Assembly (NCBI GenBank): GCA_000158135.1
Contig: DS999533.1
Span: 52,616-116,615 of the forward strand
DNA: 64,000 nt
DNA from: Rhodobacteraceae bacterium KLH11
GTDB taxonomy: Bacteria; Pseudomonadota; Alphaproteobacteria; Rhodobacterales; Rhodobacteraceae
Direction: 5' to 3'
A program made the position numbers and the translations under genes. The notes under the pieces were generated by a model. The model saw nothing but the letters and a program-made list of their open reading frames with translations. It did not search any database and had not been told where the DNA came from. Below, in pieces: positions 52,988 to 62,108 of this stretch; the first letter of the stretch is position 1, and every line of letters begins with the position of its first letter.

Positions 52988-55204
52988 ATGATAACCCAGG
53001 AAAACTATCAAATCTTTGGAATCTATTATTTGGCCGTGTTTTGCATGATCCTCATGTTCTACCCGCCGATTCTGGCTATGGGGTACCGCCCCTACAACAC
53101 ATGGTTCCTGCTGTGGTCATTTTTGGGACCTGTCCTTCTGCTTGGTAGTATGGCTGCGATGGCCTATGACACTCTGAGCTGGCGGCAAGTCCGGTTCGGG
53201 GCGTTCTGCATCGGGGCAGGGTGGTTGTTGGGGATCGCCCCACCATCGGACAACTCACCTCAAGCCATCGGACTGTTGTGGAAACCGCTCTGGAACTCAA
53301 TCCTCCGCCTTCTGACCAATCCCGGCACACTCTACCCCGTCGAGCTTCTGCTCCTGACTCTGACCACTATTGCATTCCTGGGGATGTGCTGGGGGTTCGG
53401 GGGAATGTTTCGCAAATCTACGACGCGCAAGGACCCGTTTCTAACGCGGGGAACATCCAAGGGCGGTGCCAAAATCCAACGTGCCCGATGGGCAACGCCC
53501 AAGGAAGCGACGCAGAACCTCAATGCACCGGGTGGCATTGTTTTGGGAGAAATGACACCCGTGGAAATTGGCGGGTTCAATGCGTTCAAACCCGATGATC
53601 CATCCACGTGGGGCAAGCAGGGCAAGGGACAACTGCTCACAAAGTCACCTACGGATGGTAACGGGCAAATCCTTGTTTTCTCCGAACCCGGTGGCTACAA
53701 AACATCCGGCCTCGTGGTCCCTACTGCGCTCACGTACCAGGACGCCCTCTTTGCCAACGATCCTAAACTGACACTTTATGCCCAAACGGCCGATGCACGT
53801 CGCCAAATGGGGTTTAATCCAATGAAGATTTCCGCGACGGATGGGCTTGATCCGTTTCGGATGCTGGCACCTCTCCTCGATGGCCATCCCTCGGTATTCT
53901 ATGCGTTGGCCAAGACCTTGATCCCGCAGGGCCCTGGCGCGACAGAAAACTCGATCTACTGGCGGGAAAAATCCGTCAACCTGTTGACCGCCCTGATACA
54001 TTACTTCCTGGAACAAAATTCCCAGAACATCTCTCTCGAAATCGCACACTTCTTATCCCAACCGAAAAGAGAGGTTCTCAAAGGAGCAGACCAGATCGCC
54101 GCCAGCACTCATGAATCCTATGTGCAAATTCCAATGGATGCCCTGCACAGTGAGAGTGACGAAGGATATCCCGGGTTGATTTCCGGAGTGCTCAACAAAT
54201 TCTCGTTCAGCCAGTTTTCAGATGTGCGGGGATTTCTGCTGGAGCCGCCAGAAAGCACTAAGCACCGTCTGGCGCTGGACCCCAAGACCGATATTTTCCT
54301 CAACATGCCCACGGCCACGATGAACAACTTCAGTCCAATGGTCAGGTTACTCTTGGCTTCGTTCCTGACGGCAGCACAATTGACGGAGCAACCGGAGCGA
54401 CCGCGTGTTCGCAGATTGTTCATTCTCGATGAGGCAAAGGGGTTCGGCAACATGGATTTGCTGGAAACCGTGCGTGATGAGGGTCGAGCCATCGGCCTGC
54501 ATCTCATGATGATTTATCAAACCTGGGGCCAAATGGAAAAAATCTGGGGACGGGGCTCCGCCAAAGCGTGGGAAGACACAGTGGATGCCCGCATTATGGG
54601 AGCGATCAGCGATCCGGACAGAGCCCGAAGTGTAGCAGCGATGCTCGGCAAGGACACAATTGCGATCAAAACCGAGACAAGTTCGACTTCATCGTCCAAG
54701 TATCAGATGTTCACCGGGACGGTTGGTGAAGGAGCCCACGAACAACTCAAGGAAATCTCGTTGCTGTCGGAAAGCGAGCTCGCAAAAATTCCCCGACACG
54801 GGGCCCTGATCCTGACCCGCGACCTTCCTCCAATCCTTGCAAGCAAGGCGATTTACTTCACCCGGGCCGATATGAAAGACAAGGTGAAGTCATTCAGCGA
54901 AATTGCGCCGGAGCTGGAAGAAGACCGCCAAAAAGTCAAAGACGCAGCAAAAACGTCCGAACCACCCGAGAGCGAATGCACCCCAAACTCTGGAATCCAT
55001 GACAGCCGCGACGCCGGTAATGTGCCTGACAATAACAATCATCGCCACGAACAGCGGACCAGAAACCGCCAGGAAGAAATGCAGAGCAGCACGCAATCAA
55101 AAAGTACTGAACGGGAAACCTTCGATCTGTTCGATAAATCTGAATACGAAACCCGGGAGGCATCTGCGCAAAAGGAACCGTCTCAGAAACCGAGGAAAAT
55201 CTAG
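52988..55204 (+). CDS. traG: TraG/VirD4-type coupling protein
   Basis: A 738-residue protein. N-terminal membrane spans are at about 13-32, 40-60, 70-85 and 117-138, then the ATPase domain. The nucleotide-binding loop reads FSEPGGYKTSG (about 231-241): the Lys-Thr are present but the Gly just before Lys is Tyr, so Walker A is non-standard. Walker B is LFILDEAKGFGNMD (about 477-490). The C-terminus (from about 645) is a Gln/Glu/Ser/Asn-rich disordered tail. It would deliver the relaxosome to the channel. A 65-bp gap precedes it. Confidence 0.8.
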   Translation: MITQENYQIFGIYYLAVFCMILMFYPPILAMGYRPYNTWFLLWSFLGPVLLLGSMAAMAYDTLSWRQVRFGAFCIGAGWLLGIAPPSDNSPQAIGLLWKPLWNSILRLLTNPGTLYPVELLLLTLTTIAFLGMCWGFGGMFRKSTTRKDPFLTRGTSKGGAKIQRARWATPKEATQNLNAPGGIVLGEMTPVEIGGFNAFKPDDPSTWGKQGKGQLLTKSPTDGNGQILVFSEPGGYKTSGLVVPTALTYQDALFANDPKLTLYAQTADARRQMGFNPMKISATDGLDPFRMLAPLLDGHPSVFYALAKTLIPQGPGATENSIYWREKSVNLLTALIHYFLEQNSQNISLEIAHFLSQPKREVLKGADQIAASTHESYVQIPMDALHSESDEGYPGLISGVLNKFSFSQFSDVRGFLLEPPESTKHRLALDPKTDIFLNMPTATMNNFSPMVRLLLASFLTAAQLTEQPERPRVRRLFILDEAKGFGNMDLLETVRDEGRAIGLHLMMIYQTWGQMEKIWGRGSAKAWEDTVDARIMGAISDPDRARSVAAMLGKDTIAIKTETSSTSSSKYQMFTGTVGEGAHEQLKEISLLSESELAKIPRHGALILTRDLPPILASKAIYFTRADMKDKVKSFSEIAPELEEDRQKVKDAAKTSEPPESECTPNSGIHDSRDAGNVPDNNNHRHEQRTRNRQEEMQSSTQSKSTERETFDLFDKSEYETREASAQKEPSQKPRKI

Positions 55205-55235
55205 ACCGCTTTGAATTGATAGTGGAGGTTTTCAG

Positions 55236-55610
55236 ATGATGGAAAACAACATGACAGAACTGACGATCCCGCAGGTGGCCTGGCTTCGGTTTGCCGAAAA
55301 CAAACAGTCTCACCGCGCCTGGAGGATGCTGGTGTCCGCAGCCAACCACGGAGATGCTGATCGGGCTGAGGTGCTCTTGAGCATTTTGTCTGCGTGGGGC
55401 AAGACCCGGAAAGACCCGGCCAGGTCCGTATCAACAACAGGCATTGCCGAGGCACTGCGCCGCATCAAAACCGGTGGCGGTGCAGCTCTGGCTCTTAATT
55501 GGCAGTTACAATTCTTCGAGGTAGCCGAGCTGGCAATCCGGACGGACATTGGGCCAAGCACGGGCCGCAAAGACGGCTACAAACTCCAGCCACAAAGGGG
55601 GCGTTTGTGA
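55236..55610 (+). CDS. hypothetical protein
   Basis: A 124-residue helical protein with GGAGG 7 nt upstream of the ATG. Family not recognised. The middle (RAWRMLVSAANHGDADRAEVLLSILSAW) could be a helical-hairpin repeat. Coupled to the next gene by GTGA. Last part of the transfer operon or start of cargo. Confidence 0.5.
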   Translation: MMENNMTELTIPQVAWLRFAENKQSHRAWRMLVSAANHGDADRAEVLLSILSAWGKTRKDPARSVSTTGIAEALRRIKTGGGAALALNWQLQFFEVAELAIRTDIGPSTGRKDGYKLQPQRGRL

Positions 55611-56368
55611 GCGACGAGCTAGTTGAACAACTAAGAGACGATATAAACACTCTTATGGACAACTTGATTGACCCGTCTCAATTCGAGGTTTCCAGAGTAA
55701 GAAGTGTTGCTACAGCTATTTGTCGTCGGTGGTTGATCGATAATGGTCTGACTGATCTCGCGCGGACTTTGGGTGTTGTCCCAACGTTGCCGGTTATTGA
55801 TGTCCGCGATCATGTGAAGATCGTAGACAAATGGGATGCGATTAGCTTTTACACAGCAGGCGGGGTTTCACTAAACGGGTGGCCAATCAACTCGATCTAC
55901 AAACTGCGTGGCGGGTTTCCGGGGCGTCCAGAGTTCCCAATACCGCCGTATAAAACCTTACATCCCGGAAAGTTCCTGCGCCGTAGATGCACATACGGGC
56001 TGAACACCTGGTTCACGGTTGAAGATGTGATGCGGCACATGGCCAACAAAGCAGGAGGCGTTCACTTTGACACGAAAAGGGGCAAAGTAGTTGATCAAAA
56101 GATCGACGATGTTCGTGCCAGGTTTCTCATTGGTTCCGAATTGAAAAAACCCGAGCAGTGTGATGCACAGTACATAGGCATCAAAGGTACTTTTGAGGAA
56201 AAGTTCGACTTATGCTACCTGGAAATGATGTCAATTGCGCAGTCTCTTTGCAACGTCCGTTTTGATGACCAACCTGTTGTTCACAAAATCCGAATAGGAT
56301 CAGACCATGCGGGCTTCGGGGAGGATGTACTGTTGGGTCACACGCATCATAGAAGAGTAAAGCTTTAG
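55607..56368 (+). CDS. hypothetical protein
   Basis: A 253-residue soluble protein from GTG 55607 (AAAGGGGG upstream). Not recognised. Notable: LDFD-like helical N-terminus, VSLNGWPINSIYKLRGGFPGRP, Cys/Arg-rich RRRCTYGLNTW and a His-containing end (HTHHRR). Its base composition is clearly lower in G+C than the Trb genes, so it may belong to the cargo module. Confidence 0.5.
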   Translation: MSDELVEQLRDDINTLMDNLIDPSQFEVSRVRSVATAICRRWLIDNGLTDLARTLGVVPTLPVIDVRDHVKIVDKWDAISFYTAGGVSLNGWPINSIYKLRGGFPGRPEFPIPPYKTLHPGKFLRRRCTYGLNTWFTVEDVMRHMANKAGGVHFDTKRGKVVDQKIDDVRARFLIGSELKKPEQCDAQYIGIKGTFEEKFDLCYLEMMSIAQSLCNVRFDDQPVVHKIRIGSDHAGFGEDVLLGHTHHRRVKL

Positions 56369-56720
56369 CAGCGTTGCCCTGTTGGACGCAGGGTCCATCC
56401 ACCTTGAGGTTGATCTTAAGAGCCGTCTTTGTAGCTATATAGTGTCTGTCTGGTGAACCCGGCCAGTTTATGAATTTGATTACGGTGCGTATCGCCAAGG
56501 CAAAAGTTCATCGAGGCGGTCGAATTAGTAATCTGTGATGCGCTTCAAAACCCAGTTTAGCTAGTCTTGTGGGTCGACGCTATTGAGTTTGGCGGTCTAG
56601 ATGGGGTCGTTTAAGCACTCTGGGTGTTAGTGGTGCGTCAATCATTCTCGCTGAGATTGAACAGAATTTTGTGGCAACGAGATTCTTGCTCCGTTAGACG
56701 TGTGTCATGAGGGAATATTG
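56369..56720. other. gap containing an IS66 TnpC relic
   Basis: 352 bp without an intact gene. On the minus strand 56597-56491 reads TAKLNSVDPQD, stop, LNWVLKRITDY, stop, FDRLDELLPWRY: the C-terminus of an IS66 TnpC with two nonsense codons. The remainder (56600-56720) is AT-rich and should carry the promoter of the following cassette. Confidence 0.7.
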
Positions 56721-57524
56721 ATGCAGCTACCTGACCATCTTCCGGATTTCACAGATCCACCGCTGGACGAAGTTGTATTGGGTGTTCAGTTTGCTCCTGT
56801 TCCCTCGTATACATCTGTTTATGCAATGGAAATTTGGGAGCTTTTCAAAGAATCGTTTCCCAAGGTTTTGGAGCAACCAATTCTAGAACCGCAATTCGAG
56901 ACATTTGGTGGACTGAATGTTCAAACTGGCCCAAAAATCCAGTTTGGAAGCCCTCCTGTTGGCAGTAGACTTTGGTTTCTGTCCAACGATGAAAACCACC
57001 TCCTTCAGTTCCAGCCAGACCGATTTCTCACAAACTGGCGACGGCAACCTAACCCGCAGCCATACCCCCGGTATGAGGGTATTGCAGCTTCGTTCTTGGA
57101 GAACCTAAAGAAGTTGGAGGCGCACTTTGCTGATAGGTTTGCTTACAAAATCGATATCAATCAGGCTGAGATTGGATACATAAACGTAATCCCCGTCGAC
57201 GACTTTTCTGAAGCAAGCGACTGGTTTCGCATGTGGAATGGCGCGCACCTAAATACAGAGGCGCTAAATGCAAGTTTCAACGAAGTGATCACGGATCAAG
57301 AGGGCAAGCCACTTGCAAGACTGAGACATGATCTCCAATCAGTTTTCTCAGTGGATGGAAAATCAAGGGCATTTCGCCTATCTTTAACATACAAGGGTAA
57401 GCCTGCGGGTAGCGATTTAGTGTCCGCGATGGAATTTATTTCAGGTGGCCGAGAGGCAAGCGTTGAAAAATTTGACGAGATAACTACAGAAACAGCCCAT
57501 AGAATTTGGGGAAAACAGGCATGA
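56721..57524 (+). CDS. TIGR04255-like sporadic protein
   Basis: A 267-residue protein. The N-terminal pattern DPPLDEVVLGVQFAPVP followed by PKVLEQPILEPQFE and, later, AYKIDINQAEIGYIN resembles the TIGR04255 family (sporadically distributed, function unknown). Soluble, no catalytic motif seen. The ATG at 56721 is preferred; a Met at 56700 is in frame. It overlaps the next gene by 4 nt. Lower G+C than the Trb genes; probably acquired cargo. Confidence 0.65.
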   Translation: MQLPDHLPDFTDPPLDEVVLGVQFAPVPSYTSVYAMEIWELFKESFPKVLEQPILEPQFETFGGLNVQTGPKIQFGSPPVGSRLWFLSNDENHLLQFQPDRFLTNWRRQPNPQPYPRYEGIAASFLENLKKLEAHFADRFAYKIDINQAEIGYINVIPVDDFSEASDWFRMWNGAHLNTEALNASFNEVITDQEGKPLARLRHDLQSVFSVDGKSRAFRLSLTYKGKPAGSDLVSAMEFISGGREASVEKFDEITTETAHRIWGKQA

Positions 57525-58027
57525 CGGCACTAACAAAATTTATGACGGTAGCATTCCAGAATGAACTCCCTAATTTCATCCCAACGACCGAGAACATCTC
57601 TTCCCTAACCAACCGAAATTCACGTGTACGTGTTTCTCAGAACAATTCTGTCTGGGAACGAGAGCTAAAACACAAGCTGAACGACCTCACTTCGTTACCG
57701 AAGGGATGGGATGGCTATGCTGGTCAGCCAGTTTCATTCAATGTCGCTCAATTTGCTGCCAATCTGATTGAGAGGCTATGCATTGACGAAGTTCCCGCGC
57801 CGCAACTCGTGCCAGGGTCGGACGGCACAATGCAGCTTGAGTGGCATCTGAATGGGTATGACATCGAGATTGATGTATTGGCTCCGTTTAATGTTGTCGC
57901 CTCACGATATGACCATCTTTCTGATGCCGAAGACGAGATTGAGGTGCAGTCAGACTTCTCCGAGTTGGCGAATTGGATGATTGCCCTTGGTGAAAATAGG
58001 GCGGTAGCCCAGGTGGCAGAGAACTAA
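57521..58027 (+). CDS. hypothetical protein, second gene of TIGR04255 cassette
   Basis: A 168-residue soluble protein in an ATGA overlap with the previous gene. Contains LPKGWDGYAGQPVS, a motif seen in many small uncharacterised bacterial proteins that accompany mobile-element cargo, and an acidic C-terminus. No recognised enzyme or membrane feature. Confidence 0.6.
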   Translation: MTALTKFMTVAFQNELPNFIPTTENISSLTNRNSRVRVSQNNSVWERELKHKLNDLTSLPKGWDGYAGQPVSFNVAQFAANLIERLCIDEVPAPQLVPGSDGTMQLEWHLNGYDIEIDVLAPFNVVASRYDHLSDAEDEIEVQSDFSELANWMIALGENRAVAQVAEN

Positions 58028-58032
58028 TTCCT

Positions 58033-58479
58033 TTGGCAGTTGCTCCCTATGACGAAGAAGAAATAGGATCGGACGACACGATCATCCGGCGCATTAGCCC
58101 CGAACAACATGTCGTTTGGGACGATAATCGCGGGTGCAATCGGATTTCCAAAAAGGCCTATTCCAAGTCCTCCGGAGAAAACGGCGGGATGTCAGTAGAT
58201 ATCGAGGCCCTGATTGTTGCCGACGCAGAAGACCCGGCGAGTTGGGTGACATCACCCAGATTTACCGGTTCAGTGTGCTTTTCAGCCCATCAGATCAGGG
58301 AGCTTGATCTAATCGTAGGCTACGACCCCATCAAGGATGAGCTTGGAGTGCCTGATAACCCATATCACGGTGAGGTCTGGACTTCGGAACCCTCCAAGCG
58401 GTTCAGCAATGGGCAGCAGAAGGGCCTCCTGAAGGCCGCCGAGTGGTATGTGGAGCTGGAAGACGTTGAAATTCGATAA
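58033..58479 (+). CDS. hypothetical protein, third gene of TIGR04255 cassette
   Basis: A 148-residue acidic soluble protein; start probably TTG 58033, 6 bp after the preceding stop, with no strong ribosome site. Has DDNRGCNRISKKAYSKSS and later PDNPYHGEVW. Family not recognised. The two preceding genes and this one form a tight co-directional unit. Confidence 0.55.
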   Translation: MAVAPYDEEEIGSDDTIIRRISPEQHVVWDDNRGCNRISKKAYSKSSGENGGMSVDIEALIVADAEDPASWVTSPRFTGSVCFSAHQIRELDLIVGYDPIKDELGVPDNPYHGEVWTSEPSKRFSNGQQKGLLKAAEWYVELEDVEIR

Positions 58480-58617
58480 TCGAAATCTGAGCTGCAGATA
58501 AGTGCACAACTCAACCGGCGGCGCGAAATTCACCCAGAGCCGTTCCGTTGCCGGGCCGTGGCGCCAAAAGACGGCGAGCACCCTGTCCCGCCCTCTTGTG
58601 TTCTGAGTGCAGTTAGG

Positions 58618-58899
58618 GGTAGGTGAAGGCCACACCCGGCGGGTCGTCACCGCTCCACGGTCGGTCATCCCGTGCCAACGCCCAGAAGTAACCCGTTTTG
58701 GTTTTCTTGCGACCGGGATCAAGGACGGGGGCAACCGTCTCATCCATGAACAATTTGCCCGACCGTTTCAGATCAGCCGTCAGTGCGTCATAGACTGGCC
58801 GGAGTTCAAATGCCGCCCTGCCAATCCAGGCTGCCAAGGTTAAGTGATCCAGATCGATCCCCTGACGGCTGTAGACCTGTGCCTGGCGATACAATGGCA
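58618..58899 (-). pseudogene. IS66 TnpC fragment of the outer element
   Basis: Minus-strand frame LPLYRQAQVYSRQG...FELRPVYDALTADLKRS...RDDRPWSGDDPPGVAF, nearly identical to residues in the intact TnpC at 59105-60622. It stops abruptly at the intron relic on its 5' side and is lost beyond 58618. Confidence 0.85.
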
Positions 58900-58900
58900 A

Positions 58901-58973
58901 GCGAGTCGCGCGAGGGGATTTCACCCTCACGCGCTCCCAGAACCGTACGTGAACCTCTCGGCTCATACGGCTC
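58901..58973 (-). ncRNA. group II intron relic: domains V and VI
   Basis: Minus strand. 58973-58940 is a 34-nt domain V hairpin: an 8-bp lower stem beginning GAGC (AGC catalytic triad) with one G-U pair, a two-nucleotide CG bulge at positions 25-26, a 6-bp upper stem and a GAGA tetraloop. 58939-58901 folds as domain VI with an unpaired A in its 3' strand (CGCG-A-CU), the expected branch point. The rest of the intron and its reverse transcriptase are absent, and IS66 sequence resumes on both sides. Confidence 0.8.
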
Positions 58974-58994
58974 CCAGCATTCAACCATTTGCGT

Positions 58995-59088
58995 AGAGTA
59001 GAGCAGTTTCAGCCTGTCAGCGCGCTTTGAGCGAAAGACAAACACTGTCCCGGTGAACGGTTCCTTGTGCAGCTCATTCTGAACAAGC
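58995..59088 (-). pseudogene. IS66 TnpB fragment of the outer element
   Basis: Minus strand encodes [21 protein letters not shown] and RADRLKLLY, the middle of an IS66 TnpB. Its 5' side is interrupted at 59088 by the intact IS66 and continues beyond it at 61513. Its 3' side joins the intron relic. Confidence 0.85.
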
Positions 59089-59104
59089 GTAAGCGGTGCG
59101 CTGA

Positions 59105-60622
59105 TCACACCTGCGCGGAGTGGTTCCACGGCAGCAGGTCGTTGATTTGGGACTGTTTGTGTCCTCGCGCGATGGCGGTCAGTGTTTGGGTGAGCCAGGC
59201 ATGGGGATCGATCCCGTTCAATTTGCAGGTTTCGATCATCGAGGCGAGGATGGCCCAGTTTTGCGCTCCGACGTCATGGCCAGCGAAGAGTGCGTTCTTG
59301 CGGTTCAGAGCGATTGGGCGGATTGTCCGCTCGACACTGTTGGAATCCAGTTCCACGCGACCATCATCGAGGAACATGGTCAGGCCTTCCCAGTGCTTAG
59401 CAATGTAGCTCAGGGCTTCGCCGATGGGTGATTTGGCGGAGACGCGGGAGCGCGTTTCCCGGAGCCAAAATTCCATCTGATCAATGGTTGGTTTTGAGCG
59501 TTCCTGCCGCACTGCGTTCCGGGTGGCCGGGCTTTGGCCTCTGATTTCCTTTTCGATGCGGTAGAGCGCCTGGATTTGCGCGATACCTTCATCCGCAATC
59601 GGAGTGGCTTTGCCAGCTTTTGCCACATCAAAGAGCTTACGACGGGCGTGTGCCCAGCAGTGCGCCAACCGGATCGAGCCCTCCTGCCGTTTGAGCAGGC
59701 GGTTGTATCCGGCATAGCCATCAACTTGCAGTGTGCCGTTGAACCCTTCGAGAATTTGCTTTGCGTATTCACCGGCGCGGCCGGGTGCATATGTGAAGGC
59801 CACACCAGGCGGGTCGTCCCCACTCCAGGGCCGATCATCGCGGGCGAGCGCCCAGAAGTAGCCTGTTTTGGTTTTCTTGCGACCGGGATCAAGGACCGGA
59901 GCCACGGTCTCATCCATGAATAGCTTGGTTGACCGCTTCAGATCGGCCATCAGCGCGTCATAAACAGGACGCAACTCAAATGCTGCTCTGCCAACCCAGG
60001 CGGCCAGTGTCGAGCGATCCAGAACAATGCCTTGCCGGGCGTAGATCTGAGCTTGGCGATATAGCGGCGTGTGATCCGCGTATTTTGAGACGATCACATG
60101 GGCGATGGCTGCCTCGGTTGGCATCCCGCCTGGGATCAGATGCGCCGGGGCCGGAGCCTGGACGATGCCTTCTTCGCAGGACCGGCAGGCATATTTCGGG
60201 CGGCGGGTGACGATCACCCGGAACTGGGCCGGAACGATATCAAGCCGTTCACTGATATCCTCACCAATGACATGCCGTTCAGAGCCACAGCCGCAGATGG
60301 TGCTGTCCGGCTCGATCACCTCTTCGATGCGCGGCAGATGTTTCGGCAACGACCCCCGGTTGCTCTGGCGCGGCGCGGAAGTCCGTGTTGGCGTGACAAG
60401 CGGATTGGTTTCGCCCTCGGCCTCAATCTGGGCAATCCCGGTTTCGATATCTTCCAATGCCAACTCGAACTGGTCTGGATCAACCTTTTCGGATTTACGA
60501 CCAAAGAGTGCCTTCCTCAGCGCCGCGACCAGTGTTTCCAGACGCGCATTCTGCTCGCCCTGGGCCACAATCATGGCTTTGAGCGCATCAATGTCATCGG
60601 GAAGATCAGCGGCCGCAATCAT
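59105..60622 (-). CDS. tnpC: IS66 transposase TnpC
   Basis: A 505-residue DDE transposase, full length. The N-terminal Leu-rich helical region (LKAMIVAQGEQNARLETLVAALRKALFGRKSEK) is followed by a zinc-finger-like segment with CGCG and CRSC, then the catalytic core with FMDETVAPVLDPG, DGYAGYNRLL, CWAHARRKLFD and NSVERTIRP (catalytic Glu). It is the source for recognising the relics at 5324, 56491 and 58618. Confidence 0.95.
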   Translation of the reverse strand: MIAAADLPDDIDALKAMIVAQGEQNARLETLVAALRKALFGRKSEKVDPDQFELALEDIETGIAQIEAEGETNPLVTPTRTSAPRQSNRGSLPKHLPRIEEVIEPDSTICGCGSERHVIGEDISERLDIVPAQFRVIVTRRPKYACRSCEEGIVQAPAPAHLIPGGMPTEAAIAHVIVSKYADHTPLYRQAQIYARQGIVLDRSTLAAWVGRAAFELRPVYDALMADLKRSTKLFMDETVAPVLDPGRKKTKTGYFWALARDDRPWSGDDPPGVAFTYAPGRAGEYAKQILEGFNGTLQVDGYAGYNRLLKRQEGSIRLAHCWAHARRKLFDVAKAGKATPIADEGIAQIQALYRIEKEIRGQSPATRNAVRQERSKPTIDQMEFWLRETRSRVSAKSPIGEALSYIAKHWEGLTMFLDDGRVELDSNSVERTIRPIALNRKNALFAGHDVGAQNWAILASMIETCKLNGIDPHAWLTQTLTAIARGHKQSQINDLLPWNHSAQV

Positions 60623-60676
60623 GGTCGTGATCTACCAAAACGGACACTTGGCTGCCTGCCCAAACGGGTGCGCGAG

Positions 60677-61030
60677 TCACTCTGCCGCAGTTGGTGGACG
60701 CGCTGACAGTGCCTTCACTTTCCGCCAGTCCAACCCGGCAAACAGCGCCTCGAACTGGGCATGATTGAGCGACATCAGGCCATCTCGGATCGCAGGCCAA
60801 GTGAATGTTGTCTCTTCCAGCCGCTTATACGTCATCACCAGCCCGGTGCCGTCCCAATAGAGCAGCTTCAACCGGTCGGCGCGCTTCGAGCGAAAGACAA
60901 ACACGGTTCCGGTGAACGGCTCCTTACGCAGTTCATTTTGCACCAGCGCTGCCAGCCCGTCATGACCCTTTCGGAAGTCCACCGGCTTCGTCGCCACCAC
61001 GATCCGCACCCGGTTCGACGGAAAGATCAT
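60677..61030 (-). CDS. tnpB: IS66 Orf2 (TnpB)
   Basis: A 117-residue intact Tnp[42 protein letters not shown] and C-terminal [13 protein letters not shown]. It is required for IS66 transposition in studied members; mechanism unknown. Overlaps tnpA by 4 nt. Confidence 0.95.
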   Translation of the reverse strand: MIFPSNRVRIVVATKPVDFRKGHDGLAALVQNELRKEPFTGTVFVFRSKRADRLKLLYWDGTGLVMTYKRLEETTFTWPAIRDGLMSLNHAQFEALFAGLDWRKVKALSARPPTAAE

Positions 61031-61452
61031 GAGACCCCATTCAGAGCGTGGACGATCTCGGAAATCCGTTTGGGCGACGTGGCTGCGCCGAGTCGAATAG
61101 CCACGTCACCGTGGACAATCTCAAGCCAGTCAACGGGTTCTGATGGTGCCGTCGGAGCCTCAGGTTCAATCACAACCGGCGCAAATTCTGCGCCGGCCAG
61201 TTCCGGAACAACCAATTTACCTTCTCGCGCAAGGCGACGCCATTCAGACAGATGGTTCGGCCGCATTCCAACTCGCCGCGCGACTTCGTTTACGGTCACC
61301 CCTGGAACCAGCGTTTCCGCAACAAGCTGGCCTTTGAGCGCTTCCGACCAGCGCCGCTTACCATCCCGCCCGATCAAAACCTCATGGCCCGCAACGGACT
61401 CCAAATGTAGCTCCCGATGGACTCCCATAATAACCTCCTGACAATTCTTCAC
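61027..61452 (-). CDS. tnpA: IS66 OrfA (TnpA)
   Basis: A 141-residue DNA-binding protein with a helix-turn-helix [22 protein letters not shown] after [17 protein letters not shown]. Intact compared with the broken tnpA at 10800. First gene of the element. Confidence 0.9.
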   Translation of the reverse strand: MKNCQEVIMGVHRELHLESVAGHEVLIGRDGKRRWSEALKGQLVAETLVPGVTVNEVARRVGMRPNHLSEWRRLAREGKLVVPELAGAEFAPVVIEPEAPTAPSEPVDWLEIVHGDVAIRLGAATSPKRISEIVHALNGVS

Positions 61453-61512
61453 TCCGCAGCGGAATCGCAGATCAGGCAGACTTCAGGAAGGTGGGGTTGG
61501 GACACCGCTTAC

Positions 61513-61850
61513 GAACAAGCGCCGCCAGACCGTCATGGTCCTTGCGGAAATCCACCGGCTTCGTCGCCGCTACGATCCTCACCCGGTTCGACGGAAAAAT
61601 CATGAAACCCCGTTCAACGCGCGAACGATTTTAGCGATCCGCTCCGGCGGCGTGGCCGCATCCAGTCGAACCACAACATCACCGCGCAGCAGATCCAACG
61701 TTGCAGGCGCTGGCAAATTCTCAGGAACAGGATCAGAGGTTACGACCAAAGGTGCAAAGTCGGGTTCTTCGTCAGCAGGCAGAACCAACCGACCGTCCTT
61801 CGCCTCGCGCCGCCACGCCGACAAATGGTTTGGCCGCACATCATACCCGG
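61513..61850 (-). pseudogene. IS66 tnpA/tnpB fragments of the outer element
   Basis: Minus strand. 61604-61513 is the tnpB start ([21 protein letters not shown]...GLAAL), interrupted by the intact element. 61850-61600 is the tnpA 3' part (DVRPNHLSAWRREAKDGRLV...IVRALNGVS), lacking its N-terminus. These complete the order of an older IS66 whose remaining pieces lie at 58618-59088. Confidence 0.85.
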
Positions 61851-62108
61851 GCCGAAGGGAGAATGTGCCTGGCTGGTTCCGGTCTGGCGACGGCAACGCC
61901 GGCGTCAGACTAGAGCTCGGCCACGAGCTGAAGGCTCGGGGTTTGCCACACCATAAATCAGTTCATTCACCTCTTGAAGCGTGTACACAAAACGAGTACA
62001 TAATATTCTGGCGGACCACTCTGAACCGCTTGGAGAACTGAAGTAATTTAATTGAGAAATGGAGAATGAAAATGACACCAGCCTTTGGAAACCAAAAGGA
62101 TACGAACA

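Larger units (their letters stand above)
59089..61512 (-). mobile_element. complete IS66-family element inserted in an older IS66
   Basis: A 2424-bp element with terminal inverted repeats GTAAGCGGTG at both ends and an 8-bp target duplication GAACAAGC (59081-59088 and 61513-61520), the size typical of IS66. It carries tnpA, tnpB and tnpC in order on the minus strand, all open, so it may be active. The target was the tnpB gene of another IS66. Confidence 0.9.
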
